Notes: generated by a model not told the origin, from the letters alone. A stretch of DNA of 64,000 bases from Ignelater luminosus (GCA_011009095.1 VTPC01090588.1:124001-188000); one strand, 5' to 3'; numbered from the stretch's first letter, positions 11,437-24,850 are shown. Made by a program: numbers and translations.

Positions 11437-13313
11437 CATTTTCACAAAAATACAAAAAAATCATAATTCTTAGTGGTATAAAAACTTTAAAAAGATATTT
11501 AACTTATATAAATGCTTTCAATTTGTATGTTTTTGCTTTTGCTGAAATTGTCTTTTTCATTTTCGTATTTTTGGTATTCAAGATTTTATTCCAGCTTAAA
11601 CACTAGTTCAATGTAAATAAATAATACAGGTTTGGAATAATGTAAAGAAACAAACATCACTTTGTAGACAGAATGTTATATTAAGATGGAATTTCGTTGC
11701 TGCAAACAATGGTTATATTTGATCAAAGCGATTTTATGCACACGATGACCACTAGAATTGTACTTTTTGTTGGGATTTCTAAGATTTACATTTAATACTT
11801 GAACTAGCATCAAACACTGTATTTGTAACTAGACTGCTGAATAAGCAGTAGAATCACAAATGCAGTTGTCTTAACTCCAAGCTGCATCAATTATATTTAC
11901 TAGCAAAACTGATAACAGTAAAACACAGGAGAACTATCTCATGATTAATAATAACTGCAATCCACAGCAATAAAATTTCACCTTTAACAATCATTTTGAA
12001 TAAAGATTGACCATGATTTAGTACTGTTACATTGGAAGTTGAATAATAGGGTTGTTTAGTAAAATTTAATATATGCAATTTTTACATATTTTTGAAAATA
12101 TTTTATATCCAAGGAGGGGTATCAGTTAGTTGATGCATGTGACGTGATAGTGCCAGTGGTGGAGTGTTTACCAAGTATTATATCAATATACGTAGCATGA
12201 GTGATGCATTATGTACACATGCATATAATAAAACGAAAATGTGTTGCACCACTGGTCTGCGCTTATCTTGCAGAAAATACATCACTATCTTACACAAACA
12301 ACTTTACTGGGCTATCAACTATTTGATTCCACTCCTTGTTTATATCTCTACAAAAGATATTTTAAAAGGAATGCGTGATTCTTTTTACAGAATTATACTG
12401 TCACCATGACCAATGGTAATAAGCTGTCCCATAGAGGGGAGTTTATCATTTTGATTTCTTTTAAACGTATTTAAACCTGAACAAGTTATTCAAAGAATCT
12501 AATATTTTGGGTTTGGACTGTTTATAACATAGACTTTCAGATTATGAAATAAAGAAAAATTGCTAAACAGCCCTATTATGTAGTATATTCAGAAAAATAA
12601 ATTAATTAAGTAGGTTAGAATTTGTTTTTGAAGTGTTCAAATTGTATTGATCAATGTCGATTAAACCTTCAGTTCCTGAATTTTTTGTTTTTACAGAACA
12701 CTTTACAATTTGCAATATTACTTACAGAATGCTTATTCTCTCACAGAAGTTTGGGAAATGTTAGTCTGCACAATAAAAAATTCCTTGGTTCATAATTTGC
12801 TGTACATAAACAAACATTTACAATCTTCGTAAAAAAAAACACATTTGATTTGATAAGTGCCAATCAGTGCCAATTATGAAGACTCCCAATACTTTCTAGA
12901 AAGCAAATTTTAAATTAATCAATAAATTACACATTTTGTTTGCATATTTAATTCGTAGAATGTATGTAATTGCAATGCACAATGGTATAAAAAGTCCAAA
13001 ATTCAAAATCTGATTTTTCAAGTATTTGTAAAAATTTAATCATAAAAGTTAACTCTTCAACTATGTTAAGTGAAAATATCCTATTTTTTTAAAGAAGATT
13101 ATTATCAAACAGCAGCAGAGAATAGTTGATGTCTCATGTTGAGAGCTGGTGACATAATCATGCAACGTTAACAAATGTAAGGAGTACACAGATAAAGGAC
13201 ATCAAGACCTGTTGAGCCACTAATAAACAAGTTGTTTCACATGAACTACATCACTGTCTTATGAAGATTGCATGTGTATGATTGTTTAGTCACGTAATAT
13301 TGATAAGCGCAAT
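11437..13313. other. Intron, nothing recognised
   Basis: AT-rich, with short frames only (for example 11887-12078 and 12164-12409). None has protein-like composition or a splice context. Confidence 0.4.
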
Positions 13314-13321
13314 ATGTTTAT

Positions 13322-13982
13322 TAGGGTGGTCCTTAAAAAGTCAACTTCCGAATTTTAAGCGTTCCAACCCAGAAATAGAATCTTTATTAAAAAAGATATA
13401 TTATGAGTCATATTTCATTAAAAAATATTCATATTAACCCGTGCCCCACCGACGATGAAATTTAAATTGGATTTAACATAGGTTTCTGACATTTTGGCTT
13501 CCGTACATTATAACTTTCTTAAGATTCATCAGTTTTGTCTGAAAATATTATAAATGTATATATTTTGAGTCGCTGAATCCAAATTTCATATCGAAAACTT
13601 GTTTTGACTGGTTGCAGCTGACAGAACCGCTGTTCAAATGGTAAATTCTCATACAAAATGATGAATTTTCAGTAAAAAATTGTTTTTGTCAATATTAAAA
13701 ATTAAATTGCCGACATGAAATTTGGATTAACCGACTCACAATCTATACATTTATAATATTTTCAGACAAAACTGATGAATCTTAAGAAAGTTATAATGTA
13801 CGGAAGCCAAAAATGTCAGAAACCTATGTTAAATCCAATTTAAATTTCATCGTCGGTGGGGCACGGGTTAATATGAATATTTTTTAATGAAATGTAACTC
13901 ATGATATGTCTTTTTAATGAAGACTTGATTTCTGGGTTGGAACGCTTAAAATTCGGAAGTTGACTTTTTAAGGACCACCCTA
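13322..13982. mobile_element. Foldback hAT-type MITE, 661 bp with about 270-bp arms
   Basis: Ends are TAGGGTGGTCCTTAAAAAGT and its inverse. The arms pair almost throughout, from 13322 to about 13600 and from about 13700 to 13982. The exact 8-bp duplication ATGTTTAT flanks it at 13314-13321 and 13983-13990, diagnostic of hAT-type transposition. High arm identity implies a fairly recent insertion. No ORF. Confidence 0.92.
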
Positions 13983-14434
13983 ATGTTTATATGCACCTGT
14001 GGATGAGTATATACACAACTTTAGTATACCATCAACTAAGTGATACAGCTCCTTGATTCTTGTGGCATTTTGACTTTTAAGAGCCATGATAACATAATAC
14101 TCAATGCTATTCTCAGTAATAATAAAAAGTGAATATTTAATCAGTTTACAGCTGTGTGTTGTACCTAATCAAGCAATTAGGCATGTTTTTCATAGCTGGT
14201 TATGCATATTTCAAAAGAAACCTTGCAACTTAGATCACTTAGATCCGAATTTATTTAATTTTGTTATGACAAGATCTATGATATCCTTTAAAAAAAGCAA
14301 AGGTGTGCTACAAACCAATATAATAACTCATTCTGTATAACAAGTGCTTCAATTATTATTATTAAAGATAGCATGAGTTATATTCAGTATGAAAATACAA
14401 TAAATTAAGATTTTAAAGATTTAGAGCCATGCAC

Positions 14435-14524
14435 ATAAAGTTTTACCAAACCTTAGCACTACTATCCTATTATAAATAATAGGTTACTAATGGCAGTGCT
14501 GCTAAAGATTTGGTGGAGCTTTAT
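14435..14524. repeat. 90-base imperfect hairpin
   Basis: ATAAAGTTTTACCAAACC and TTAGCA on the left pair with TGCTAAAGATTTGGTGGAGC TTTAT on the right. Apical CCTATTAT / ATAATAGG also pairs. Size is that of a small MITE remnant or an miRNA-like precursor. No evidence decides between these. Confidence 0.45.
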
Positions 14525-14814
14525 GAAAGCGGCACTTATTAATTAATAAAAATATTTATATCTAATTTCATTATGAAAAGTCAAATTTTTCATAACCTTT
14601 TGATGTCATGAAATGTTAATTTTTTCATAACTGTCATGAAAAGTTGAAAAGACACTTGAAAGAGTTGTGTAAAAATTTCATTACATAACTGAATGGGAAT
14701 GAAATATTGGAAATATGTCAAAATCCTTAAGAAGAAAACAGTAATAAAGCTATATTGCCATGCTGAACAGATAGGAGTAATCAAGTTCCAATCCTCCCAA
14801 TATGCGTAAAACAG

Positions 14815-14908
14815 GGAAAATTTCCTCAAATTAGCAAGTTGTCTACAGGACAAGTAGTGTGAACAGGGTGCTGCAGACAACTTGCCAACTTGAGAAAAAT
14901 TTCCCTTT
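14815..14908. repeat. 94-base hairpin
   Basis: GGGAAAATTTCCTCAAATTA GCAAGTTGTCTACAG on the left pairs with CTGCAGACAACTTGCCAACT TGAGAAAAATTTCCC on the right, leaving a 25-base loop. The 110-residue frame across it is a shadow. Confidence 0.5.
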
Positions 14909-15352
14909 TTTGGGAATGCCACAGGAATTGCACATGATTACTCTATCTCTTTGATACAGCAAGTATAGCAGTTTTTTCTACAATAAGGTAATTCGAGATC
15001 TGTCATACTGCAAGGTGCCGCTTGTACATAAGTACAATTGTAGATTAGGCATTGAATTAAAATTAATAAGAAGAATTAAAAGGCTGTTACAGTAGGCTTC
15101 CTTTCAACACCTCTAACCACTGCAATTTCTTATTTTTAATTTTGACTAAACAGGTAGACTTTTGAGACAATTGTGCAATGCATATACTACTTAAGCTTGT
15201 ATAAAGTATTACAAAAGTATTAAGAGTGTACATAAAAAAAACAAAAAATAAAACAAAAATTACAATGGATTAAATTTGTGTAGACAAACAAAAAACGGAT
15301 TATAAAAGTTACTTTTCACAAACACAAAAGTTGAATACAAATCTTTCACCAG

Positions 15353-15708
15353 TCACAAGTAAGCAACACCTTTGTCAACACGTGAATCACCAAGTACATC
15401 AGCCACAAGTGCACCATGTTTCATTCTTATATGTGCCTTCATGTTGTCTTTCCTTGTAAAAGTCTGTTGACACAATGGACACCTATTAGTTTGTGGCCGA
15501 TGAATAGCAGCATGATGCCAACGATTACTAACTCGTTTACCACACATCTTGCAAAGGTATTGTAATGGTGTGTCTGACACTTTATCAAATATATCACAGT
15601 AATCTAATGGAGCGGCACGTGTTTCTTGAACATGGTAAGGAGTTGTCGCAAAACTTGGTTCTAGCTTTGGTTGATGGTAGGACGGTTGCTCCTGTTCCCG
15701 CCAAGCAG
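15353..15708 (-). CDS. fru: fruitless alternative terminal exon with a pair of C2H2 zinc fingers (upstream type)
   Basis: The acceptor ctctgttccag lies before 15708. The exon starts CT, completing a GCT codon with the phase-1 donor at 24.5 kb, and runs 117 more codons to a stop at 15353. It encodes AWREQEQPSYHQPKLEPSF, a linker, then two zinc fingers: CKMCGKRVSNRWHHAAIH and CPLCQQTFTRKDNMKAHIRM followed by KH. Paired C2H2 fingers on a last exon are the standard Fru (and Lola/Tramtrack class) arrangement, and each alternative pair gives a different DNA target. The isoform built with it is 383 residues. It closely resembles one of the lettered (A/B/C) finger types of insect Fru. I cannot say with certainty which. 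The tail after the last His pair is short (VADVLGDSRVDKGVAYL). Confidence 0.88.
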
Positions 15709-16101
15709 CTGGAACAGAGAAAGCCAACCGTCACCATCTACCAAATATATTACACAAAACACATAAAATTGTTTTTCCTTATTAGAAGTTGCTATTCTTA
15801 TAACAACTTTTGTATTTAAACTGGAAAGTAATATTAAAGTATTTTCAATAGAATTGTACAGTCTGCAAAGAAAATGGTGTTCTAAAAAAAGTCGTTATTA
15901 TCTGTTTATATTTTATTTAAAAGAACTTGATGTAATTTTATTAATTACAAATATGTCTATTTCAAAAATGTTTCTACAGTAGTAAAGTAAAAGTAATAAA
16001 CAATTATTAACCTCAAAATATCTTGATATAAACTAATGTTTTCAATGACTTCCTTGGAAATTCATCCTAATTAAAACATTGTGTTTACTGCTTAGTGTAT
16101 G

Positions 16102-17000
16102 CAGAGTGTCTCTAAATTTGGATGCCAAACTGAGAAGGTGTATTTCGGAAGGGGAATACACACCCTTATTTTTCAGTTTTTTAATTTTTCAAATATTAAA
16201 GTTTGCCCAATTTTGTTAAGATTTTGTATACTTGTGTATATCGTCTTCCTATATGGCCCTGTCTTTTGTTATTAATTTAGCCAATACACTCTAAGCCACT
16301 TGGATTTTTCTTTGTAACTTTTTCACGGTAAACTTTTTTTAAATCTTGATACCATATTTATATTGGCTATTAATCTCTCTAAAAAAAAGGTATGTTTTAC
16401 ATATTTTGAAAAAATGCTTTGTGTCAGAAAAACATAGAAACTATCAGAGGTTCCATAACATTTTTAAATAAAATAACACCTGCAGACACATCACATAGCC
16501 TTTCCTTTCTATTTTATTGCAATAAAATTAGATTCTTTTTGTTACATTTGCAGTTAACTTAGATGTTTAATATGACTTTTCAAAAATACTTCTAAGGCCA
16601 TGTCTGTGTCCACTGGTATGTTATATTATTCAAAAATGTTACGGAACCTCTGATGCGTTTTTCTGGCAAATGATGCGTTTCTTGAAGCACGTAAAGTATA
16701 CCTTTCTTATAGAAACATAAATAGCAAGTCTAGATATGGCACAAAATTTAAAAAAAGTTACAAAAAAAATTCAAGCGACTTAGGGTGTGTTGGTTAAATA
16801 ACAAAATGAATGTAAGATGGTATATAGAAAGATGAACAGAATTGGACAAATAGTTTTTTAAAAAGTTCTCAGGGTGCCTTGTTTAGGGCCCTTAGCTTCC
16901 CTAATATCCAAAAAATTGAGAAAGTGAAAAATAGGAATCTGTTTAGGTTTTTTCCCAAATACATCTTGAAAGTTTGGCACTTGAGTTTAGAGATACCCTG
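16102..17000. mobile_element. Foldback element of about 900 bp
   Basis: The left end CAGAGTGTCTCTAAATTTGG pairs with the right end TTTAGAGATACCCTG. Inner arms pair along about 400 bp, for example TCAGAGGTTCCATAACATTT with AAAATGTTACGGAACCTCTG, and TGGCCCTGTC-type blocks. No ORF. Located just upstream of the 15.4-kb terminal exon. Confidence 0.7.
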
Positions 17001-18471
17001 TGTATATATAATTATAGATATCCAGTATTTTTAAAATCAACAGAAGTATTTATACAGCAAGCATTTCTGACGTTAAAATAATGTCTAGCCACATCTATAA
17101 ATCCATGTAATATCCTAAAGTAATGCTCCACCTCCTACATACAGAGTGCCAAAGCTGACCACTGTTAAATCTCTATCACTGTCAGAGATACCTAAATAAA
17201 GTTTATTAGAAGACTCAAAACAATCTCATGTCAATATTATATAAGTTACTTAAAAATGTCATAAAATAAGGGTAATTTCTGTGGTTAGACAATGACAAAT
17301 GCCTAGTAACAGAAATAATTGAAGAAATTCTCTATCTTCATTGCTCTTATAAAACTCTATTGCTGTCATTGTTTAATCACTGGTATACAGTTCTTAAGAT
17401 AAAAAGCAAAATACCCAACATTAAATTCTGACATTCCAAGATTTAAAAAGCTCTTGCATTATTCAGAAATGATGCATCCTACAAAAGAATAAAGAGGAAC
17501 TTGCTGTTAAATTGAGAATAGATCTCAAAAGTACCAGAATAAACTATTTTCTCAATGACAATACATTTTTCTTGAAAATGTTTATTTGTCTCACCTTAAA
17601 TCTCTGTCTCTGAAGACGCTATTTAGTACAGACATTTGTAGAAGGATACTGTCAATGACAAAAAAGGGATGATTCTTGCGGTCTTGGTCTAATTTTAACT
17701 GTTTAAATATGACTTTTTTAAACTCTATAATTAAAAGAGTTTCATTGTAACAGCTGAACTAATTAATCTAAACTCCATGAAAATTGTGGCCAATTCAATC
17801 CATTATTTCTACACAATAAGTCATAAGAGGTGAAACAAGTACCTACTCTAATTTCATCTTAATATCGAAAATTGTTTCGGTGATAATGAAAAAACAAAAA
17901 ATTCTATATGAAACTTTGCACTCTGTATCTCGGAAGCAGAAACTATTTGTTAAAGCATATGTTAAGCATTTAATATATTAGTAGTTCTCGGAAGGATCCC
18001 TTGAGGAGGGTACTACGAGATGTTTTCAAGGTGAACGGACAAAAGTAGAACAGTAGCACTTTAAGGGTCAGTTTTTGTTTTTAGTTTTAAGTTTAGCATG
18101 TGTGACCATTCAGGTCAAGTCAACACTTCAGAGCAGAAGTGCGTGTGAGACGCAGTATCAAGTCTTACAACATTAACAAATGTACAATAAATTCATTAAA
18201 TAATTCAATACGATTTTTATTTCACCACTAATGGCAAGTGCCCCAACACTATTTTTAAAACATCTTGTACAAGTACAACGTGACTCATTTGTTTATGCTT
18301 TTTGTAGGATCAGAAGTTCATGTAATTTAACTTTTAATTTTTTTATTTAGCAATTAATTGTTATTAATGTAGGTACATAAGATTTTAAATACTAATAATT
18401 ATACAATTTAAAATCAAAACTTAGATTATCTAGTGATAAAATGAACAATTATACTAAATGGATGTGACATA

Positions 18472-19238
18472 CAGGGTGTATCATAAATCATGCCCCCCTC
18501 GTCTGGGAATGAATTGAAAAAATCAGAAGCCCCTATGAATGAAGTGTAGTAAATGCTTTTTTGCATGACCGCCTATAAAGTTAGCACTTTACAACTCGTT
18601 GTCAACGTCAAAAGTTGACAATTATAAACATTTGCAATTAATTTGACGTATTGATGTTATAAAGCCGTATTGATATCGTAATGAAATCATTATACGTTCC
18701 TATGATCTTGGCCAACTTCATTTCTTAATCTACCGTCAATGGTTTTTCTTTATTATTTTCTTTAAAATATGGTTGTACAAAAAGTATTGTATATAACTTG
18801 AGTGTAAGTGTTGTTTTTGAACTCGTAAGGTTTATAAACTTTCTACTCGTTCAAAAACCTTCCCTTTACACTCTTGTTATATAATAGTTATTTATAAACT
18901 ACTGTTTGCCTAAGCCTTGGAGAAATACAGCAGTCAATCATAGTCCCCATTGAATGTGTTTTCCATGCGGTCACTTCTTTACTATTATAAAAACAAATGT
19001 AGTTAACAGAAGAAAACAAATTTGGTGAAAATTGATCTGCATGACATTAACATGCAATTAAATACAGTGTTAGTGTTTCTCCTGTAGCCCACAACAAATT
19101 TTAAATTTAATCAGGCCCAAATCAAGCTTTAGTTGCCCATGCTTGATTTAGAAGGCTCAACCATAATTTTGTCATTTTCTAACTTATTTTGACTTTCTCA
19201 TTCCCAAGAGATGGGGCATGACTTATGATACGCCCTTC
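18472..19238. mobile_element. 767-bp element with CAGGGTGTATCAT-type inverted ends
   Basis: The left end CAGGGTGTATCATAAATCAT GCCCC pairs with the right end GGGGCATGACTTATGATACG. The next block TGGGAATGA / TCATTCCCA also pairs. The interior shows no coding. The target duplication is not clear. Confidence 0.65.
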
Positions 19239-19608
19239 GCACAACTAACAATTTTTTAAATTTTAAAGAACTAAGCCAACAGCCATTATTTCATCTAGAT
19301 TCCTAGCCTCAGTTTTTGTCTGAAATGTAACCATATGTACAAGTACAACAACAACTTAAGATTTACATGCATGGCTAGGCAAGATACTGGGGGTAAAAGT
19401 AATTAAAGGACATGCTACTTAAGTAGCTTACGGCTTACAAGAGTAATATTTTTCAGGTTATTTTCACAGTTTCCTTTTCTTTAAATGCAATATATTATTA
19501 TAAACTTCATATGACTCATCTTTTGTACAGAAAACTGGCTTTTAAAAAGCAAAGATATTAATACCATATCTCTCATCAGATGTAATAGATGTTATTTACA
19601 CAATAATA

Positions 19609-20892
19609 CGAGGGCTGTTTGACGGAAGCGTGATTTTCCGTTAGATGGCGCTGATATCGGTAAATCGAAAACATTAGCATATACGTCAGTCTTTTAGAGG
19701 CTTAACCTCCAAATTTCATGTCAATCTGTGAAATAGTATACATTTGGCAGTCATAGAAATCAATCAAGTTTGTGCTATTTTGTAAATATGGAAAAACGTG
19801 AATTTCGTGTTTTAATTAAATATTATTTTTTACGTGGAAAAACAGTGAAAGAAACTGAGGAGAAATTACGGAAATATTACGGTGAATCTGCTCCATCGCA
19901 TGGAATGGTTTCCAAGTGGTTTAATTCATTTAAAACTGGCCGTATGAGCACTGACGATGGTGAACGCCCCGGGCCCTTACGAACGGTCACTACTAAGGAA
20001 ATCGTTGACAAAATCTATAATATGGTAATGGCTGATCGACGTTTGAAAGTGCGCGAGATAGTTGATGCTGTTGGCATCTCAATCGAACGGGTACATAATA
20101 TTTTACACGAACATTTGCATATGAAAAAGGTATCGACAAGATGAGTGCCGCGATTACTCACAGTGGACCAAATGAGAATTCGTGTTCCACTTTCAAATCA
20201 ATGTTTGGTCATGTTACAACGTAATCCAGTTGAGTTTTTTCGCCGATATGTGACTGTTGGTATATATGTCTGTATCCCTGAGACAAAGGAACAGTCGAAA
20301 CAATGGATTTCACCAGACGGACGTGTACCAAAGAAGACTAAAATTGGTCACTCGGCTAATAAGGTCATGGCGACTATTTTTTGGGATTCTAAAGGCATAA
20401 TCCATATTAACTATTTGGAAAGGGGTAAAACAATAACTGGCCAATATTATGCTGATTTATTGACCCGTTTTGATGTTATCTTAAAGAAAAAACGCCGACA
20501 TTTGGCACGTAAGAAAGTGCTCTTTTATCACGACAACGCCCCATCTCATTCATCTGCAATTGCGACCGCTAAATTGGTACAATTACGCTACGAATTGCTT
20601 CCCCATCCACCATACTCACCGGATCTGGCCCCAAGCGACTTTTTTTATTTCCGAATTTGAAAAAATCTCTCGCAGGAAAAAAATTCGCATCAAATGAAGA
20701 GGTTATTGCTGCAACAGAGGCCTATTTTGACGAGTTGCCAAAAGAACATTTCTCAGACAGCTTAAAGAAATTGGAAAGTCGTTGGACTAAGTGTGTAGCA
20801 CTTGAAAGGAACTATGTTGAAAAATAATTTAAAAAAATCTAGGCTAAACCTGTTTTTTATTGAAATGTCACACTTCCGTCAAACAGCCCTCG
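19609..20892 (+). mobile_element. Second mariner element, older and of a different lineage
   Basis: The element is 1284 bp between TA dinucleotides at 19607-19608 and 20893-20894. The ends begin CGAGGGCTGTTTGACGGAAG. The left and right inverted repeats match for about 21 bases and then diverge. The ends and protein differ clearly from the element at 7.5 kb, so this is a separate mariner family. It lies in the fruitless intron between the 24.5-kb and 15.4-kb exons, opposite strand. Confidence 0.93.
19785..20827 (+). pseudogene. mariner transposase, inactivated by stop, frameshift and loss of first catalytic Asp
   Basis: ATG at 19785 gives MEKREFRVLIKYYFLRGKTV and a recognisable helix-turn-helix region. 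TGA at 20142 replaces the Trp of the WVPRLLT motif, and the same frame then continues to 20660. There a one-base shift at the FxFPNLKK motif moves coding to another frame, which ends at TAA near 20825 after NYVEK. The first catalytic Asp is gone: the expected MDETW reads VGIYV after RRYVT. The second and third Asp (HDNAPSH and LAPSDFF) remain, 34 residues apart. At least three independent inactivating changes show this copy is old. Confidence 0.92.
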
Positions 20893-20984
20893 TACATAAA
20901 AGATCATTATTAGTCATGAATTGACTCTATATTTGAATGTTTTGTTGAGTTAAAGACTCGGATTAACTAGGACTTGAAATTTGA

Positions 20985-23900
20985 TATATACAGGGTGTAT
21001 ACCTAAGATGTCGTCAAACTTCACAGATGTATTTTTTGATCCAAAATAAGAAAAATAATTCACATAAACATATGTCTGCAACCTCTTCGATTATGAGATA
21101 TGAGCAATTTAACATTTAAAAATATGTATTTTATTAGTTTTTAATAACTATAGATAACTTTTAGCAACTTATAGTTATCCAACATGTGAATAGTTTGATA
21201 GTAAAAGTTGTTTTATAGCCATTTTAGGAAAACACACATGATAAACTATAAGCTGCAGCTCTTATATTGACAAAATAGCTAAGCTATAGGTACTTTATAA
21301 AAGTATTTAAACTATTAACTTGGCTACTAAAATTGCTAGTTACCAACCAGTTTTCTTAATCCTAAGGGTTGTTCTCCTGCATCAAAAATTAAATGTCTTT
21401 AATTAAGTATAGGAATTTCTACAGTACCAAACATATGTTGGACATGTCATTTAACATCACTATAAGTAAAGAAGTGAATTCAATATAACACAGAACTATT
21501 TGTATCACTCCTGCAAAATGAATGTGTTCTCCTGTAAATGGATAGAAAAACAATTTCCCACATTAAGAGAGAAATGAACATTCACTTGAGAATAGATATC
21601 CTGAGATGTTTTCAACTTGCATTCTAATAATCTGACATACTTTCATGTTAGAAAGAATTAATGCACTAATTCATAACAAGAAGAAATTTGGTATCTATTC
21701 TACTACTCAAACGGTAACTGTAAAAGTCAGTAAAAAAAAAAGCAGCTCTGAGGAGCAATTCTCAATCACCTTGCTGCTGTAACACTGTAAAGCCTCTTAA
21801 CAGAAGTTATATTTTACAACTTGTAAAAAGTCTCTCAATTTGTTGATTTTAATTTTTAATTTTCCTTTCATAGTTACTTTTTTTCAAATCACCATTAATT
21901 TGTTTGACATAATTATTTAATATATTAATAGTATGTTTTTCTAAATGGCAAAAAAATATGTCCGGGAGTAATTTCTTTTATTGCCAACAACTCTAAAAAC
22001 ATCTACCTACTCCTCAATTATTATTAATTTAACAATTAGGAACACAACATACAACACAAACACAGCATTTTAAATGTTTAAAAAAGCCAAATTTATTAAT
22101 GACAGATTCTTTGTACAAAAGAAAAAATGAGAAACTAAAAGTTTTCAAACAAAAGATAATTATGCTAATTAAACATATAACCAAAACTAAACCAAACTCT
22201 AATAATATACATGTGTGTAGAATGAATCCAGTCTTATAAAAGCGAACTTCTTAGAAAACAGTTTGTAAGACAAAAATAAATCACACACACAACCAGAACT
22301 AAACAACAATCCAATATAATATACAGGGTGTTTGGTTCACCACCGTATATCCGATAAGAGGTGGTAGAAGACATGATTTGGAACTTATCTAACCTAATAT
22401 ACTATTATACAAAGTGTCACGGTTTTTGAGATATTGTCATTTTTCGTAATTTCACCCAATTGGACGTATTTCCCCATTTAAATGTGAACACCGCGCTATT
22501 GGAAACTTTTAATTTGAAGGTTATGTTAATTTTATAATCTTTCATAACTACTCTGTCGATTTTAGTCATTTCAATCCACTCCTACAAATTAGACCCGGAG
22601 AAAGTTAAAAAAAACTTTGAAATTTAACTTTAACTTTATAAGGCTATAAAAGAGAAAAATCCAATAGGTAATTATGTTCAATCGTTTTTAAGAGCATCCT
22701 TGTTCTTTGCCCTTTAAAATGACATATCACACTTTTAACCACCTGCAGATTCTTAGAACTAACAGGCGACTTGAATACAAAGGAACCGTTTGACCGCACA
22801 AAAGCAAACACTTGATAACACGTTATTGGTTGTAGGTTTGGCTTCATAACCATTGGTGGTGTTGATTTTTGCATTTTCAACCGTTAATTTTGTGATTTTT
22901 GCGTGTTGCAGGTCTGTATCAGTTTGCGTTGAACTCCAAGTTTTATTACAATCGTTTAATTGGACTATTAAAGTGCATTGAATCTACATTGAATTACACT
23001 TGTTTGATTGGACTATTAAATAGTGATGGTTCCCAGACATAATAACCCGAGGGTGTAAAATACGGTGATCGAGCAGGCCATATTATCGTATTAGTACTAT
23101 TCTATACAAAAATATTTATAAATCTTGTTATGAATTGGTTCATTATTTAGTGGAAATTTATTTAATATGATCACATTTAGTCTAATCATTGAATCAGCAA
23201 CACTGATCAGTATGATCAGTGATATACTTCATTTTTAACAACCTCAAGAAATTATATCTATTTCTTTACTCAAATAAATCTTCTATTTCCCTTCTATTAT
23301 AATATTCTACAGTATTTGTAAAATTCTATAATAAATTGTCTTCCACTTCTCAATTTTTCTTTTTTCTCCATAGATGTTGCTTACATTGATAATTAATTAT
23401 CTCAGTCATGATGAATACCAAGCTGTAATATGTACGTATTGAAACTGAACTATGTGCTTCAGCTTTTCCATAAAGATGTCTTTCTCTTTTAAAGACTTCA
23501 AGCTATCAATAGTAACTGGATAACAGCTTGTGTTGTAGTTTTCTTGTAACAAGTATAGCTTTAATTGTAATTAAATCATAATTATACATACATGTTACTT
23601 TAAAACTCAAAATACCTGAAATAATTGAATTCTTATTTATAAGTTCTATTATGTTACATAATAAAGAATATATTTATTTTATTTATATTGTAAAATTATT
23701 CTAAACATTTACAATATAAAAATAAAATTAACTAATGTATATACTAATACTCACACTATGTAACAGCAGCAACAAGCACAAGCACCTTCAACACTAAACC
23801 ATTTTTAATTCTTGAATCAATATTTGTTTATATAAATATATTTAACGCAAAAGAATCAAGCGAATTTTCTTTGTATGTAAGTTGTGAGAATAAAAGCAAA

Positions 23901-24483
23901 AAAAAATTTTAGCAAGAAAATAGTTAAATGTATATTACCTAATAAATTTAGCAATATCATGCCTATGAACAAATATGGACAAAATGATAAATAGTAATAT
24001 ACTATGAAGACAACATAAACTTAATGTTAAACATGTGCTCTTTTTTTTCAATATTCAACTTAATCTTGAGACCATAGTACATAAATTAAAATCAATATTG
24101 GTAGAATTTTATGTTGAAATTATTTAAATCAGAGCATGCTAAATCTTTTTCTTAACCAAATGAACAAAACATCATAAATGCAGTTCACTAATATTTTTGA
24201 TTTTTTTAATAAAGATGCAATTCTAAATAAATTTCAAAAATAAAGAAAGCAATAAAGTTAACAGTAAAGTTAAAAAAAAAGATGCTTAATATCGGTAAAC
24301 TAAAATTGAAAACTCAAATTGGAAGGTTACATAATGAATTATAAACAATATACAACATCCCATAAAATTCCACTCCTAATAAATTATAAAAATAAAATTA
24401 ATTTAATTAAAATTAAAAATAAAAGGAAGAACATGCAAGCTGTTAGTTACAAAGAAGTAAAATTTCATTTGATATAAACTTAC
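20985..24483. other. Intron with two solo transposon ends
   Basis: CAGGGTGTATACC near 20993 and CAGGGTGTTTGGTTCACCAC near 22325 look like single ends of CAGGGTGT-type elements. The matching ends were not found. The rest is AT-rich and empty. Confidence 0.4.
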
Positions 24484-24610
24484 CGTCTATAGTATCTCCC
24501 ATTTCCTGTTGAATGGTCATCGGTGGAGTGCTATCCGTTTCTGATTGCTCCGTCATACTATGCCGACTGCTCAAACTAGCATCTTCAGGATGAACACTTA
24601 AACTTCCACC
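24484..24610 (-). CDS. fru: fruitless second connector exon (phase 0 in, phase 1 out)
   Basis: This 127-bp exon has an acceptor ending ttag before 24610 and a strong donor GACG|GTAAGT after 24484. It encodes 42 residues plus one base: GGSLSVHPEDASLSSRHSMT at the start, ending MTIQQEMGDTID. It is acidic and Ser/Thr-rich, as expected of a flexible linker. The acceptor phase 0 fits the donor of the 42-kb exon. The phase-1 end fits the acceptors of both C2H2 zinc-finger terminal exons: with the 1.4-kb exon the split codon becomes GGT (Gly), with the 15.4-kb exon GCT (Ala). It is therefore common to the two C2H2 isoforms and would be skipped by the TTF-finger isoform. No domain is visible. Confidence 0.85.
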
Positions 24611-24850
24611 CTAATTTCAAAAATACATTAGAAACATTAAACTTTATGTTCATATTAGAAAGTCTCAAATAAGAATGCAACAAATACCCTATTTTATATC
24701 AAATAGGAAAACAAGTAAGTGTTATGTGGTGCCAGATTTGAATTTTGATAAATGACTAAAGTACATTTTGTCTGCAGCTTTGTAATTCATTTTACCAGGA
24801 AACTACAAATACCAGTTCAAAAGTTGCAGTGTTATTTAAATCATTATATA

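Noticed and set aside
13770-13790. CTGATGAATCTTAAGAAAG, a hammerhead-like word
   Set aside because: No helix II between the two core boxes, and it is part of the palindromic hAT MITE arm.
14590-14922. 110-residue minus-strand ORF
   Set aside because: Overlaps a 94-base hairpin, no domain, AT-driven composition.
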